Source of the DNA: Arcticibacter eurypsychrophilus
Lineage (GTDB): Bacteria > Bacteroidota > Bacteroidia > Sphingobacteriales > Sphingobacteriaceae
Assembly: GCF_001730525.1 (NCBI RefSeq)
Contig: NZ_MDFN01000021.1
Span: 1-64,000, forward strand
DNA length: 64,000 bases
Reading direction: 5' to 3'
Below the pieces are notes generated by a model. It was not told the origin of the DNA and ran no database searches. It saw nothing but the letters and a program-made list of their open reading frames with translations. The translations under genes were made by a program, and so were the position numbers. Shown here one piece after another: positions 9,575 to 19,217 of this stretch. How positions within the stretch are numbered: position 1 is the first letter of the stretch; every line of letters begins with the position of its first letter.

Positions 9575-10315
9575 TTACACTGGTAAATTATGACTTTCAA
9601 TGGCTTTAGCAAGTTCTACCTCATTAGTTAAGTCTAAACGCAAGGGAGTAATGGATATATAATCGTTCTCCACAGCCCAACGGTCAGTACCTTCTTCTGC
9701 AGGCCCTAAAGGTGAAACTGTAAACCAGTAATGTTTTCTTCCTAAGGGATCGGTACCAGGAATGATTGTTCCATCATATAAACGAACGGACTGTCGGGTA
9801 TACCGCATTCCACGGGGATTCTCCGGGAAATTAACATTATATAAAGCAAGTTTAGGATTCTCCAGCAAAATCTCCAACGTCTTTTCAATAAAAGGTTCTA
9901 AATTTTTGAAGTCCGGTTCCGTTTTTCCTACCGGGGTACTCAGTGCAATCCCCTTAATTCCAAACAGTACAGCTTGTTTTGCAGCAGCCAATGTTCCCGA
10001 ATGCCACATCCCATTTCCTAAATTTGGACCCATGTTAATTCCTGAAAGCACCACATCAGTCTTCGACCATAGATGTCTGCCCAGTGCTACACAATCAGCA
10101 GGTGTTCCATTTACCCGATAAGCCTCAATTCCTTCGAAAGCAATAGGTGATCTTTTATAACTAAGTGGTCTGGAATGAGTAACTGCATGTCCCATAGAGG
10201 ACTGTTCCACATCGGGCGCTACCACCCTTACTTCTCCAAATTTTAAGGCAATGCGAGCTAAAGCGGCAATGCCGGGACTATAAATCCCATCGTCATTCGT
10301 GATTAATATTCTCAT
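9575..10315 (-). CDS. surE: 5'/3'-nucleotidase SurE
   Basis: Metal-dependent nucleoside monophosphatase of the stationary-phase survival family, about 246 residues. The ATG at 10315 starts MRILITNDDGIYSPGI with the metal-binding Asp-Asp pair at residues 8-9. The other metal site motifs are present: EQSSMGHAVT (Ser near 40) and VLSGINMGPNLG (Asn near 92). A TTG ten codons upstream was rejected because SurE proteins begin at this beta strand. It is divergent from the lipid-kinase-like gene, with a short shared upstream region of about 80 bases. Confidence 0.95.
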   Translation of the reverse strand: MRILITNDDGIYSPGIAALARIALKFGEVRVVAPDVEQSSMGHAVTHSRPLSYKRSPIAFEGIEAYRVNGTPADCVALGRHLWSKTDVVLSGINMGPNLGNGMWHSGTLAAAKQAVLFGIKGIALSTPVGKTEPDFKNLEPFIEKTLEILLENPKLALYNVNFPENPRGMRYTRQSVRLYDGTIIPGTDPLGRKHYWFTVSPLGPAEEGTDRWAVENDYISITPLRLDLTNEVELAKAIESHNLPV

Positions 10316-10398
10316 GATGTAAAATTTATTCCTTACTAATGCCAACCAAAAAACAGGAATGATGTTTGAAAAGGAGTATTTTACACGACAAATCAGGC

Positions 10399-11304
10399 AT
10401 GAAATTAGCTAAACTGTTACATAATCCAGGCGCAGGTGATGAAAATCATACCCGGGAAGAACTGATTCAACAGATTAAATCGAAAGGATTTAACACCATC
10501 TACCATTCTTCAAAAGAAAGATATTTTCTTCGGATAATTGAAGATGAAGTGGATTTTATTATTGTGGCAGGCGGCGACGGCACCATTCGTAAAGTCGTAA
10601 AAAAGCTTATGGAACGTAGATTATTAGATAAAAACTATCCAATAGCACTCCTGCCAATTGGTACGGCCAACAATATATCTAAAACCCTAGGCATAACGGC
10701 TTCTCATCATGAAATAATCAAATCATGGATAAATTGGGAAATTAAAAAGATCGATATAGGCAAGATCTATAATTTTGCCGCAGCAAATTTCTTTATTGAA
10801 GGACTTGGTTTCGGGGTTTTCCCACGGTTAATCAAAGAAATGATAAACGTTGAAGAGGTATTGGTAGACACACCGGAGAAAAATCTAAAATATGCCTTAC
10901 GTAAGTTGCAAAAAATTACTTCCACATACGAAGCCAAATATTGCCATATTGTAATTGATGGAGACTCCCATTCCGGAAAATATTTACTTGTTGAAGTGCT
11001 AAATATGACTTCAATAGGTCCTAATTTAGTCTTAGCTCCTGATGCCGATCCTGGAGACGGTTTTTTAGAAGTAGTGTTGATTGCAGAGAGTCAGAAAAAT
11101 GACTTAGATGAATATATTAAGCATAAACTTAATGGAACAGAGGGCAAATTATCCTTTCCCACGATTAAGGCCAAAAGTGTCGTTATGCGTTGGGCTGGAC
11201 ATATGCTCCATGTGGACGACCAGCTAATTATGCTGAAAGAAGATACGATCATTAAGATTGAACTACTCCCTGGAGTTCTTCAATTTTTGGTTCCCAATAA
11301 ATAA
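10399..11304 (+). CDS. Diacylglycerol/sphingosine kinase-like protein
   Basis: Cytoplasmic lipid-kinase-like protein of about 301 residues. The DAGK catalytic fold is visible: KLLHNPGAGDENHTREEL at the start, VAGGDGTIRKVVKKL (nucleotide-binding GGDGT) near residue 60, and LPIGTANNISKTLGI near 88. The second domain ends with the usual WAGHMLHVDDQL element near residue 275. The acceptor may be diacylglycerol or a sphingoid base; Sphingobacteriaceae make sphingolipids, so either is plausible. I chose ATG 10399; a TTG at 10366 would add 11 residues with no family support. It is convergent with pnp. Confidence 0.85.
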   Translation: MKLAKLLHNPGAGDENHTREELIQQIKSKGFNTIYHSSKERYFLRIIEDEVDFIIVAGGDGTIRKVVKKLMERRLLDKNYPIALLPIGTANNISKTLGITASHHEIIKSWINWEIKKIDIGKIYNFAAANFFIEGLGFGVFPRLIKEMINVEEVLVDTPEKNLKYALRKLQKITSTYEAKYCHIVIDGDSHSGKYLLVEVLNMTSIGPNLVLAPDADPGDGFLEVVLIAESQKNDLDEYIKHKLNGTEGKLSFPTIKAKSVVMRWAGHMLHVDDQLIMLKEDTIIKIELLPGVLQFLVPNK

Positions 11305-11316
11305 AGGAATAAAAAA

Positions 11317-11336
11317 AGCCGCTTTGCAGCGGCTTC
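11317..11336. terminator. Bidirectional terminator between lipid kinase and pnp
   Basis: Perfect hairpin aagccgct-ttgc-agcggctt with an A-run before it and a T-rich tract after it. It serves the convergent genes on both strands. Confidence 0.85.
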
Positions 11337-11341
11337 TCTTA

Positions 11342-13501
11342 TTATTGTGGGTTTGCAGAAGCTTCAGGCTTCTTCTCATCACGTGGAGGACGAGGAAGCA
11401 AAGCCTTTCTTGAAAGCTTAAATTTACCTTGTTTATCCACTTCAAGTAGTTTAACACGAACTTCATCACCAACCTGGAAGATACCGTCCATAGACTCGTA
11501 ACGTTTCCAGTCAATTTCAGAAATATGAAGCAAGCCATCTTTACCCGGCATGATTTCAACAAATGCACCAAAAGGCATAATTGATTTCACTTTACCTTCG
11601 TAGATTTCGCCAACCTCAGGTCTTGCTACTATATTACGAACACGTTTAAGTGCCAGTTCGATAGTTTCTTTATCAGGACCGAAAATGCTGATCACTCCTT
11701 GATTGTCTTTTTCTTCAATCGTAATGGTAGTACCAGTTTCACGTTGCATTTCCTGAATGATCTTTCCTCCGGGGCCAATGATCGCACCGATAAATTCCTT
11801 ATCAATCTTCACTACTTCAATACGAGGAGCATGAGGTTTGATTTCGGGATTTGGTTCAGCAAGCGTTTTCTTGATCTCGTTCAGGATATGAAGACGGCCT
11901 TCTTTAGACTGCGCTAAAGCTGCACGTAACACTTCCCATTTCAAACCATTGATTTTTAAGTCCATCTGACAAGCCACGATACCATTAGCAGTACCCGTAA
12001 CCTTGAAATCCATATCACCTAAATGATCTTCATCACCCAGGATATCAGAAAGGATGGCATATTTACCAGTCTTCTCATCTGTGATTAAACCCATTGCAAT
12101 CCCTGAAACAGGCGATTTAAGTTTCACACCAGCATCCATTAGCGCAAGCGTAGCTGCACAAACGGTAGCCATAGATGAAGAACCGTTAGATTCCAGAATA
12201 TCAGAAACCACACGGATGGTATAAGGATTCTCCTCATCAGGAGGCATCACCTTTTTCAATGAACGTTGAGCCAGGTTACCATGACCAATTTCACGACGAC
12301 CAACACCACGGTTAGGTTTTACCTCACCAGTAGAAAATCCGGGGAAGTTATAATGAAGGATGAATTTCTGGTAGCCATTAAAGAAAGCACCATCAATGAT
12401 CTGCTCATCCATTTTAGTACCTAAAGTAACTGAAGTCAAAGATTGAGTTTCACCACGGGTGAAAACAGCAGATCCATGCGCAGCAGGAAGGTAACCAACT
12501 TCACTCCATATAGGGCGAACAGTAGTTACATTACGACCATCCAAACGAATTCCTTCGTCTAATACTAAATTACGTACAGCATCATACTGTACATCATGGA
12601 AGTATTTCTTAGCAAGAGACTTGGTGACATCATCCACTTCAGTACCTAAACTAACGATAAAGGCATCTTGAATTTCGGAGAAGCTATCAGAACGCTCATG
12701 TTTAGAAACGCCAGATTTAGCAACAGCATAGACCTTATCGTAAGTAGCAGCAAAAACCTGTGCCCTTAATTCAAGGTTACTGTTTTCGTGGGAGTATACT
12801 CTTTTTTCAGTTTTACCAACTGCAATGCTCAATTCTTTTTGAACCAACACCTGCACTTTAATAGCCTGATGAGCAAATTCGATAGCCTCAATCATTTCTT
12901 CTTCAGAAATTTCATTAGACTCACCTTCTACCATCGTGATATCATTTTCATTACCAGCAACGATAAATTCCAAAGATGCTTTAGCAAGATCACTCAGGTA
13001 AGGGTTAATCACCAACTTACCATCAATCTTTGCAACACGCACTTCAGAAATCGGACCGTTAAAGGGGATATCAGAAACACAAAGAGCAGCCGAAGCAGCA
13101 AGACCTGCAAGGCAATCCGGCATAATATTCTTATCACCAGAGATCAATGAAATCATCACCTGTGTATCAGCATGATAATCTTCAGGAAACATCGGGCGTA
13201 ATGCACGATCAACAAGACGGGAAATTAAAACTTCATAATCAGACAGACGGGCCTCACGACGTAAGAAACCACCTGGAATACGCCCGGTTGCTGCGTATTT
13301 TTCTTGATAATCAACAGATAAAGGAAGGAAATCAACTCCTTCTTTAGCCGTTTTAGAAGACACTACAGTAGCTAATAGCATGGTATTACCCATTTTAACT
13401 ACTACAGAACCGTCGGCTTGTTTGGCAAGTTTGCCAGTTTCAATTTCGATTATGCGACCATCGCCTAAATCGAATGATTTTTTGATTAGATTGTAACTCA
13501 T
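11342..13501 (-). CDS. pnp: Polyribonucleotide nucleotidyltransferase
   Basis: PNPase, a phosphorolytic 3'-5' exoribonuclease and polymerase active as a cytoplasmic trimer. At 719 residues it has two RNase PH domains; the second is catalytic and includes [14 protein letters not shown] and [35 protein letters not shown]. Then come a KH domain ([16 protein letters not shown], about residues 570-630) and an S1 domain ([20 protein letters not shown], about 635-705), with a short charged tail. It lies downstream of rpsO on the same strand, the usual order, but a hairpin between them suggests partial separation of transcripts. Confidence 0.97.
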   Translation of the reverse strand: MSYNLIKKSFDLGDGRIIEIETGKLAKQADGSVVVKMGNTMLLATVVSSKTAKEGVDFLPLSVDYQEKYAATGRIPGGFLRREARLSDYEVLISRLVDRALRPMFPEDYHADTQVMISLISGDKNIMPDCLAGLAASAALCVSDIPFNGPISEVRVAKIDGKLVINPYLSDLAKASLEFIVAGNENDITMVEGESNEISEEEMIEAIEFAHQAIKVQVLVQKELSIAVGKTEKRVYSHENSNLELRAQVFAATYDKVYAVAKSGVSKHERSDSFSEIQDAFIVSLGTEVDDVTKSLAKKYFHDVQYDAVRNLVLDEGIRLDGRNVTTVRPIWSEVGYLPAAHGSAVFTRGETQSLTSVTLGTKMDEQIIDGAFFNGYQKFILHYNFPGFSTGEVKPNRGVGRREIGHGNLAQRSLKKVMPPDEENPYTIRVVSDILESNGSSSMATVCAATLALMDAGVKLKSPVSGIAMGLITDEKTGKYAILSDILGDEDHLGDMDFKVTGTANGIVACQMDLKINGLKWEVLRAALAQSKEGRLHILNEIKKTLAEPNPEIKPHAPRIEVVKIDKEFIGAIIGPGGKIIQEMQRETGTTITIEEKDNQGVISIFGPDKETIELALKRVRNIVARPEVGEIYEGKVKSIMPFGAFVEIMPGKDGLLHISEIDWKRYESMDGIFQVGDEVRVKLLEVDKQGKFKLSRKALLPRPPRDEKKPEASANPQ

Positions 13502-13583
13502 TTTGTAGCCATTACAATGTACCTTTCCTCTTTGAAGTACATCTTGATGTTTTTTACTTTATTTTAGTGCAAAAATAAAACAA

Positions 13584-13615
13584 AAAAAGCCATTCACGTT
13601 AGCGAATGGCTTTTT
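13584..13615 (-). terminator. Terminator/attenuator between rpsO and pnp
   Basis: Arms aaaaagccattc and gaatggcttttt form a 12-bp stem with an 8-base loop and flanking A/T runs. It lies 16 bases after the rpsO stop and about 80 bases before the pnp start, so it may end rpsO transcripts or be an RNA-processing hairpin, as known between these genes in other bacteria. Confidence 0.75.
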
Positions 13616-13630
13616 AATTTTTGGTGCAGA

Positions 13631-13909
13631 TTATTTAATTATATCTCTTAATGCCAAGGCTTTAATGATAGCACGGTAACGGTTAATGTCTTTCTTAAAT
13701 AAGTAAGCCAATAGACCACGACGCTTGCCTACAAGTTTTTGAAGCGCTAACTGAGTCGAGAAATCTTTTCTGTTCTTCTTCAAATGCCCGGTTAAATGAG
13801 CAATACGAGTAGTAAATAATGCAACCTGACCTTCTGTTGAACCAGTGTCAGTTGCTGACTTTCCATGTGTGGCAAAAATCTCTGCCTTGTTTTCTTTACT
13901 TAAATACAT
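13631..13909 (-). CDS. rpsO: 30S ribosomal protein S15
   Basis: Primary 16S rRNA-binding protein of the small-subunit platform. The 92-residue length and the motifs HGKSATDTGSTEGQVAL, LTGHLKKNRKDFST and LVGKRRGLLAYL match S15 closely. It is followed by pnp. A good TAnnTTTG element lies at 13955-13962, giving a leader of roughly 40 bases. S15 often represses its own translation through its leader; no specific structure was confirmed here. Confidence 0.97.
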   Translation of the reverse strand: MYLSKENKAEIFATHGKSATDTGSTEGQVALFTTRIAHLTGHLKKNRKDFSTQLALQKLVGKRRGLLAYLFKKDINRYRAIIKALALRDIIK

Positions 13910-13954
13910 TACCTGAATAATATTAAAGCGTTACACTTTTTGTTAATTGAGGTG

Positions 13955-13962
13955 CAAAGGTA
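13955..13962 (-). promoter_or_regulatory. Promoter -7 element of rpsO
   Basis: TACCTTTG on the minus strand matches TAnnTTTG exactly. The upstream -33 region reads ATTG at a spacing of about 20, one base off the TTTG consensus. Confidence 0.6.
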
Positions 13963-14067
13963 GATTTAAATCATTGAATAAGCAATAGTTAATTCGTTAT
14001 TATAAAAGACGGATCCAGTTATAATTTGAAATCCAAAAATAATACTACACTTTTGCTTCAACCAGCT

Positions 14068-14490
14068 ATGGAAACAAATCCTACATACAGTAAATTCCAA
14101 ACCGAATTTAAAGTTCGTCCCGACGATATCGACATGTTTCAACATGTGCATAACAGCACTTATTTCGACTATGTACTAGCCGCTCGTTATGAACAGATGC
14201 AGGAATTTTACCACATGTCCATGGAAGAATTCCTATCCCAGGGCCTTGGGTGGGTAGTGAAAACGGCCTATGTGGATTATAAACGGCCACTTGCACTTGG
14301 CGATACCTTTATTGTAGAGACTGGAATAACCGTACTTTCAGAACGAGGATGTAAAGTTGAATTTAAGATTACCAATAAAAAAACGACTAAAATCTGTTGT
14401 GATGGATGGTTTGATTATGTGCTGATTGACACCAAAACCGGGCGAAGTGCAAAAGTAACCGCTGAAATGATCAGCCGTTACTCTATTTAA
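14068..14490 (+). CDS. Acyl-CoA thioesterase, 4HBT hotdog family
   Basis: Hotdog-fold thioesterase of about 140 residues. The family start region RPDDIDMFQHVHNSTYFDYVLAARYEQM contains the active-site Asp and the HN pair typical of YbgC/FadM-like enzymes that hydrolyse acyl-CoA or acyl-ACP. The later blocks VVKTAYVDYKRPLALGD and GWFDYVLIDTKTGRSAKV fit the same fold. The ATG at 14068 was chosen over an in-frame TTG at 14026. The gene is alone, between the rpsO-pnp unit and ddl. A second 4HBT protein is encoded at 17742. The substrate chain length cannot be read from sequence. Confidence 0.87.
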   Translation: METNPTYSKFQTEFKVRPDDIDMFQHVHNSTYFDYVLAARYEQMQEFYHMSMEEFLSQGLGWVVKTAYVDYKRPLALGDTFIVETGITVLSERGCKVEFKITNKKTTKICCDGWFDYVLIDTKTGRSAKVTAEMISRYSI

Positions 14491-14627
14491 TTCTGAAAGC
14501 ATCTTAAAAATCCGGATCTGAAATCTTAAAAATGGCATTTAAACAACCAGGGAATATTCTGCTTTCTATCACCATAATATCTTACATATACCTAAGACGA
14601 AATTTAAGCGCAGCTTTCTTTCATCCC

Positions 14628-14682
14628 GTGCGGAGAAGGTGCGGAGAAGGTGCGAGTTAGGTGGGTATAAAGTGCGTGAAAA
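14628..14682. repeat. Degenerate 11-bp tandem repeat
   Basis: Five consecutive 11-base units: gtgcggagaag twice identical, then gtgcgagttag, gtgggtataaa and gtgcgtgaaaa. Each starts GTGSG-like, with decay to the right. The array lies between the stops of two convergent genes and has higher GC than its surroundings. Confidence 0.65.
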
Positions 14683-14698
14683 ATAATAGCGAGATAGT

Positions 14699-14764
14699 AA
14701 AAAATCAGATAGATTTATAATTCAAATATAGCCACATACTTTCAAAAAATCTTTCTGATTTTTT
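14699..14764 (-). terminator. Possible terminator of ddl
   Basis: Arms aaaaaatcaga (14699-14709) and tctgatttttt (14754-14764) are perfectly complementary. The 44-base loop is long for an intrinsic terminator, hence modest confidence. Confidence 0.4.
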
Positions 14765-14785
14765 AGCGTAGTAATCCCTGTATAA

Positions 14786-15793
14786 TTATACAACCAATTT
14801 CTTTGCACCTTCCAAAGATATTTCAATCAGTTCCGTATAGAAATCCTGAATAGTACTTCCCGAAGCACGTACCTGTTGAGGAATCAAACTCGTTTCCGTT
14901 TGTCCTGGTACTGTGTTCACCTCAATAAAAAAGAACTTACCTGTACCCTCTTCCAAAATATAGTCAATGCGTACAATTCCATTGCAGTTTAATTTACTAT
15001 AAGTTTCAGCCGCAATTAACCCTACCCTTTTAACCTCTTCCTCAGACATTCTTCCGGGAGTAATTTCTTCAGTCATGCCTTTGGTATATTTGGCTTCAAA
15101 ATCAAAAAACTCTTTAGAGCTGATGATTTCTGTGCAAGGCAGCACCTGGATGCCCTCTTTTCCTTTATAAACGCCAACTGTAAATTCGCGTCCAGCTATA
15201 AATTCTTCTACCAATACCTGGGAATCTTCTTTAAAAGCTCTTTCCAGAGCCTCTGGTAATTCACTTGCCAGTTTAACCTTGCTCATGCCAATACTACTGC
15301 CACCACTGTTGGGCTTAATGAAAAGAGGTAGGTTTAACTGCTTTAACAGGTCTTCTGAATGAACCGGAGTATGAGAAAACAATTGAACTGAGCGGGCAAC
15401 ATATAGGTCCTTTACTCCATCCACGATGGCTTTGGTATACCCTTTATTCATGGTAATAGCCGATGTGAGCGCATCACAGGTATTATAAGGAATGCCCAGC
15501 ATGTCAAAATAGCCCTGCAGTTTACCATCTTCACCGGGAGAGCCATGCAAGCCGATAAAAACAGCATCAAAACGGATTACTTTATCCTGAATTGTGATCG
15601 AGAAATCGTTTTTGTCCACAGTATGGATCATGGCGTTCTCGTCCACGTAATACCAGCGTTCGCGGGTAATAACTATGGTGTACACATCAAATTTTTCTCG
15701 GTCAATATTCCTTTCAATAACTTCAGCGCTTTTAAAAGAAATGGCTGATTCGCCGGTAAAACCACCGGTTACCAGGGCTATAGTATTCTTCAT
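14786..15793 (-). CDS. ddl: D-alanine--D-alanine ligase
   Basis: ATP-grasp ligase making D-Ala-D-Ala for peptidoglycan precursors in the cytoplasm. At 335 residues it shows LVTGGFTGESAISFKSA at the N-terminus, FIGLHGSPGEDGKLQGYFDMLGIPY (HGxxGEDG motif), KPNSGGSSIGMSKV in the ATP-grasp loop, and FFIEVNTVPGQTETSLIPQQ at the metal and product site. It is divergent from the PASTA-protein gene in a cell-wall cluster. A perfect TAnnTTTG (TATATTTG) at 15798-15805 on its strand ends only 4 bases before the ATG. Confidence 0.96.
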   Translation of the reverse strand: MKNTIALVTGGFTGESAISFKSAEVIERNIDREKFDVYTIVITRERWYYVDENAMIHTVDKNDFSITIQDKVIRFDAVFIGLHGSPGEDGKLQGYFDMLGIPYNTCDALTSAITMNKGYTKAIVDGVKDLYVARSVQLFSHTPVHSEDLLKQLNLPLFIKPNSGGSSIGMSKVKLASELPEALERAFKEDSQVLVEEFIAGREFTVGVYKGKEGIQVLPCTEIISSKEFFDFEAKYTKGMTEEITPGRMSEEEVKRVGLIAAETYSKLNCNGIVRIDYILEEGTGKFFFIEVNTVPGQTETSLIPQQVRASGSTIQDFYTELIEISLEGAKKLVV

Positions 15794-15861
15794 AGGGCAA
15801 ATATATTTTAAAATCCTCTTTTTTACTTAAGTTTGGGCATCTTTGCCAAAGATTTTGATCC

Positions 15862-16668
15862 ATGAGTAAATTTTTAGCATATCTTAAAACGAGTACATTT
15901 CGTAAAAACCTAATAATTGCGATCGTATCAGTAGCTGTATTCCTGCTGCTCATATTCTTTTGTTTACGGTTTTATACCCGTCACGGGGAAGGAGTTGCCG
16001 TACCAAAACTCAAAGGTTTACCTGTTGAGCAAGCAATAGCATTGCTGGAATCGCAAGGTTTACGCTACCAGATTGATTCGGTGTATCAGATCGATAAGGA
16101 GCCGGGAATGGTGACAGAGCAGGATCCGGATGAGGGAACAAACGTCAAGTTTAACCGTACCATTTATCTGACTATCATTACGCGGAATGCCCCAAATGTA
16201 GGCTTTCCTGATATTTTCGAAAGCAGCTATCTGGAAGCCCGGGCAGTACTAAGCAATTATGGAATAAAAATAGCAGATACCAGTTATACCTCCGATATTA
16301 TGCGTGACCGTGTATTGTCGGTGACGTACCGTGGACAGAATATACTGAAGGGTGATGCCATTCCGAAGGGATCATCGATATCCTTGGTGCTTGGCGATGG
16401 TAAAGGTGCCAGCGAGGTAGATTTGCCAAATGTGGTGGGATTATCACTGCCGGAAGCTATATTTTCCCTCAAAGGATCGTCCCTGACTATGGGTACTGTC
16501 TCTTACGAGGGATCGGTAACCGATACGATTAATGCAAAAGTATTCAAACAATATCCCGCAGTTAGTGATTCCCTATATAAAGTAGCAATTGGTACACCGG
16601 TAGACCTGATCCTTTCCAACGACCTTCCTCCTGTACCATCGGTAGATGTAAAGAAAGTTGCTCCTTAA
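15862..16668 (+). CDS. Membrane-anchored triple-PASTA protein
   Basis: Protein of 268 residues with a short cytoplasmic N-terminus, one transmembrane helix (about 16-36) and three PASTA repeats outside. The repeats begin near VAVPKLKGLPVEQAIALLE (45), VGFPDIFESSYLEARAVL (115) and VDLPNVVGLSLPEAIFSL (190). PASTA modules bind muropeptides or beta-lactams in penicillin-binding proteins and Ser/Thr kinases, but no kinase or transpeptidase domain is present here. The gene is next to ddl and mltG (18-base gap to mltG), which points to a wall-sensing or wall-synthesis scaffold role. The C-terminus is Pro/Val rich. Confidence 0.9.
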   Translation: MSKFLAYLKTSTFRKNLIIAIVSVAVFLLLIFFCLRFYTRHGEGVAVPKLKGLPVEQAIALLESQGLRYQIDSVYQIDKEPGMVTEQDPDEGTNVKFNRTIYLTIITRNAPNVGFPDIFESSYLEARAVLSNYGIKIADTSYTSDIMRDRVLSVTYRGQNILKGDAIPKGSSISLVLGDGKGASEVDLPNVVGLSLPEAIFSLKGSSLTMGTVSYEGSVTDTINAKVFKQYPAVSDSLYKVAIGTPVDLILSNDLPPVPSVDVKKVAP

Positions 16669-16686
16669 GTTAAATCATTCTATACA

Positions 16687-17742
16687 ATGATCGAAGAAAA
16701 AAATAAGAGACTATCTCCTTTAATAAAGTTTTTAATTGCATTTACACTTTTTGTAATTATTGCACTGGGCATCACCGGGCTTAATTATTATCTGCGTTAC
16801 ATGGGTAAAAGTGTAACTGATAATGAAAAGTACCTGTATATTAAAACCGGTTCTACGTTTGATGATGTATATGCTACGATCCGGGAAAAGGATATGGTGA
16901 AAGATTCCATCGTGTTTCTTTGGGTGGCTCAGAATATGGATTATCCATTGGCTGTGAAGCCTGGGAAATATAGGCTAATCAATGGGATGAGTAACCGTGT
17001 TTTAATCAATATGTTAAAGTCGGGCAACCAGGAAGAAGTAAGTCTAAGTTTCCGTGGTTATCGTTTACAACAAGATTTTGCTGCTTATATTGGAACACAG
17101 TTGGAGGCAGACTCGGCATCCCTGCTCAGTTTACTCGATTCTACTGCTTTTGTGAGTAAGTATGGTTTCGATAAAAGTAACGTTTATGCCATGTTCATTC
17201 CGAATACTTACAAGATGTATTGGAATGTTTCGGCAGATAAATTTTTTAAGCGGATGTATAGTGAGTATCAGAAATTCTGGACTCTGGAGCGTTTGAACAA
17301 AGCGAAGGAAGTGGGGCTCACTCCTACCCAGGTGAGTACGCTTGCTGCCATTGTGGATGCTGAAGCGCTGCATGACCAGGAGATGCCTACTATTGCAGGG
17401 CTTTATTTGAACCGTTACCGAAGGGGAATTAAACTGCAGGCAGATCCTACGGTAATTTATGCGAATAATGATTTTACTATTCGTAGGGTGTTGAACCGTC
17501 ATCTTACCAAACAGTCGCCTTATAACACGTATATGTATGCGGGACTACCGCCCGGGCCTATCATGATGCCCAGCATCCATGCGATAGATGCTGTATTGAA
17601 TTACCAGAAGCACAATTTTGTTTATATGTGTGCGAAGGAGGACTTTTCGGGTTACCATAACTTTGCGGTTACGGTAGCTGAACATCAAGCTAATGCACGA
17701 CGCTTTCAGCAGGCATTAGATGCACATAATATTAAGAAATAA
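16687..17742 (+). CDS. mltG: Endolytic murein transglycosylase MltG
   Basis: Inner-membrane lytic transglycosylase that cuts nascent glycan strands and helps set chain length. The 351 residues contain one N-terminal transmembrane helix (about 13-35), a LysM-like region, and the YceG domain. The active-site block LAAIVDAEALHDQEMPTIAG keeps the catalytic Glu (Glu226), followed by LYLNRYRRGIKLQADPTVIYA and the PYNTYMYAGLPPGPI motif. Its stop overlaps the next gene start by one base (TAATG), so translation is probably coupled to the thioesterase. Confidence 0.95.
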   Translation: MIEEKNKRLSPLIKFLIAFTLFVIIALGITGLNYYLRYMGKSVTDNEKYLYIKTGSTFDDVYATIREKDMVKDSIVFLWVAQNMDYPLAVKPGKYRLINGMSNRVLINMLKSGNQEEVSLSFRGYRLQQDFAAYIGTQLEADSASLLSLLDSTAFVSKYGFDKSNVYAMFIPNTYKMYWNVSADKFFKRMYSEYQKFWTLERLNKAKEVGLTPTQVSTLAAIVDAEALHDQEMPTIAGLYLNRYRRGIKLQADPTVIYANNDFTIRRVLNRHLTKQSPYNTYMYAGLPPGPIMMPSIHAIDAVLNYQKHNFVYMCAKEDFSGYHNFAVTVAEHQANARRFQQALDAHNIKK

Positions 17743-18149
17743 TGATCACAAGCGAAACGAAGATACGAGTTAGATATGGAGAAGTGGATCAAATGGGTTA
17801 TATGTACTACGGAAACTATGCGCAATTTTATGAAGTTGCCCGTGTAGATATGTTGCGCACAGTAGGTATGACGTACCGCTATCTAGAAGAGTTGGGAATT
17901 ATGATGCCGGTGTTGGATATGCAGTGTAAATTTTTTAAGCCTGCGCATTATGATGAAGAGCTTACTATTAAAACGACGCTGGCTAAGATGCCCGGAGTAA
18001 GGATTCACTTTAAATATGAATTTTATAATGAATCGGGCGAGTTTATACATGTAGGTGAAACTACGCTTGTGTTTGTGGATATGAAGCGAATGAGGCCTTG
18101 TTTGCCTCCAGAGATTTTTCAGAATAGGCTTAAACCATTTTTTGATTAG
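17742..18149 (+). CDS. YbgC-type acyl-CoA thioesterase
   Basis: Hotdog-fold thioesterase of 135 residues. The active-site helix reads RYGEVDQMGYMYYGNYAQFYEVARVDML, where the Asp of EVDQMG and the downstream YGNY element are the family signature. The C-terminus ends with VDMKRMRPCLPPEI, also typical. The start codon overlaps the mltG stop. In proteobacteria YbgC sits with tol-pal genes of the cell envelope; here it is in a wall cluster, so an envelope link is reasonable, but the substrate is unknown. Confidence 0.88.
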   Translation: MITSETKIRVRYGEVDQMGYMYYGNYAQFYEVARVDMLRTVGMTYRYLEELGIMMPVLDMQCKFFKPAHYDEELTIKTTLAKMPGVRIHFKYEFYNESGEFIHVGETTLVFVDMKRMRPCLPPEIFQNRLKPFFD

Positions 18150-18155
18150 TTTAGT

Positions 18156-19157
18156 ATGCCAGGAGTTCAGTATTATCTGCTAAAAATTAAGCCGTATAGC
18201 CGGTTTATCGAGTGGACGAAAACGGCTGTGTTTCCTGTTTTTAGTCCTCTGCCGGTGTACACCATTGGAAGTTTCTTCTTTCAGGAAATTGGGCGGGATT
18301 CGCTAGTTACGAAAGCATCAGCGTTAGCTTATAATTTCATGCTGGCTATTTTTCCGGGAATCATCTTTCTTTTTACACTGATTCCTTATATTCCTGTTCG
18401 CGGATTCCAGCAGAAGTTACTTGATTTAATCGCAATGCTGCTTCCTTCAAATGCGTTTCTGGCTGTACAGTCTACGTTGCTTGATATTATTAATAAGCAG
18501 AATGGTGGTTTACTGTCTTTTGGATTTGCTGCTGCTTTGTTTTTTTCTACTAATGGGGTGACAAATTTAATGGCTGCTTTTAACAAGTCATCTTTGCAGA
18601 CTGAAACGAGAGGTTGGCTGAGACAACGTATTGTTGCGCTTAATTTAACGTTTGTGATTGTGATTGCCTTGATTATGGGCCTTTCTATTATTACGATTGG
18701 GGAATATATAATTGGAACCATTCAAGACGAGCTTGCCTTTAAAGGAGGCGACTGGTTTTATGTGTATTTAATTGCTGCTGTGCGCTGGTTTATTTTAGCG
18801 GTGGTGTATTTTTTAACGATTAGCATGATTTACCGGTATGGGCCTTCTCATCCTAAAAAGTGGAAATTGTTTAGTCCGGGCGCTTGGTTGGCTACTTTGC
18901 TAACGATTTTGATTTCCTGGGGGTTTACTTATTATATTAATCATTTTAGTAACTACAATAAGCTTTACGGTTCTATCGGAACGTTAATTGTAATTATGAT
19001 CTGGCTGTTTTTAAACTCATTAATTATATTGATTGGATTTGAGTTGAATGCGAGTATTGACCTGTCAAAACGCAGTATTAAGATCATCAGACCGCAGTTT
19101 AACAACTTCCGGGAGGAGCCGACACAGCAAATCAACAAGAAAAACCTTCCTAAGTAA
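18156..19157 (+). CDS. YihY/BrkB-family membrane protein
   Basis: Integral membrane protein of 333 residues with about six transmembrane helices between residues 45 and 300. The family markers are DSLVTKASALAYNFMLAIFPGIIFLF near residue 50 and GSIGTLIVIMIWLFLNSLIILIGFELNA near 270. The YihY/BrkB family was once named ribonuclease BN by mistake; its real function is unsettled. It is 6 bases downstream of the thioesterase gene and ends the ddl-side wall cluster on the plus strand. Confidence 0.88.
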   Translation: MPGVQYYLLKIKPYSRFIEWTKTAVFPVFSPLPVYTIGSFFFQEIGRDSLVTKASALAYNFMLAIFPGIIFLFTLIPYIPVRGFQQKLLDLIAMLLPSNAFLAVQSTLLDIINKQNGGLLSFGFAAALFFSTNGVTNLMAAFNKSSLQTETRGWLRQRIVALNLTFVIVIALIMGLSIITIGEYIIGTIQDELAFKGGDWFYVYLIAAVRWFILAVVYFLTISMIYRYGPSHPKKWKLFSPGAWLATLLTILISWGFTYYINHFSNYNKLYGSIGTLIVIMIWLFLNSLIILIGFELNASIDLSKRSIKIIRPQFNNFREEPTQQINKKNLPK

Positions 19158-19217
19158 AAATTATCGTCTTGAGATACAGACTGGTAATTTATAATTGAAT
19201 TTATTTCGCGTATAAAA

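Noticed and set aside
10366-10398. TTG start for the lipid-kinase-like gene
   Set aside because: The extra 11 residues have no family support and the conserved fold begins right after the ATG at 10399.
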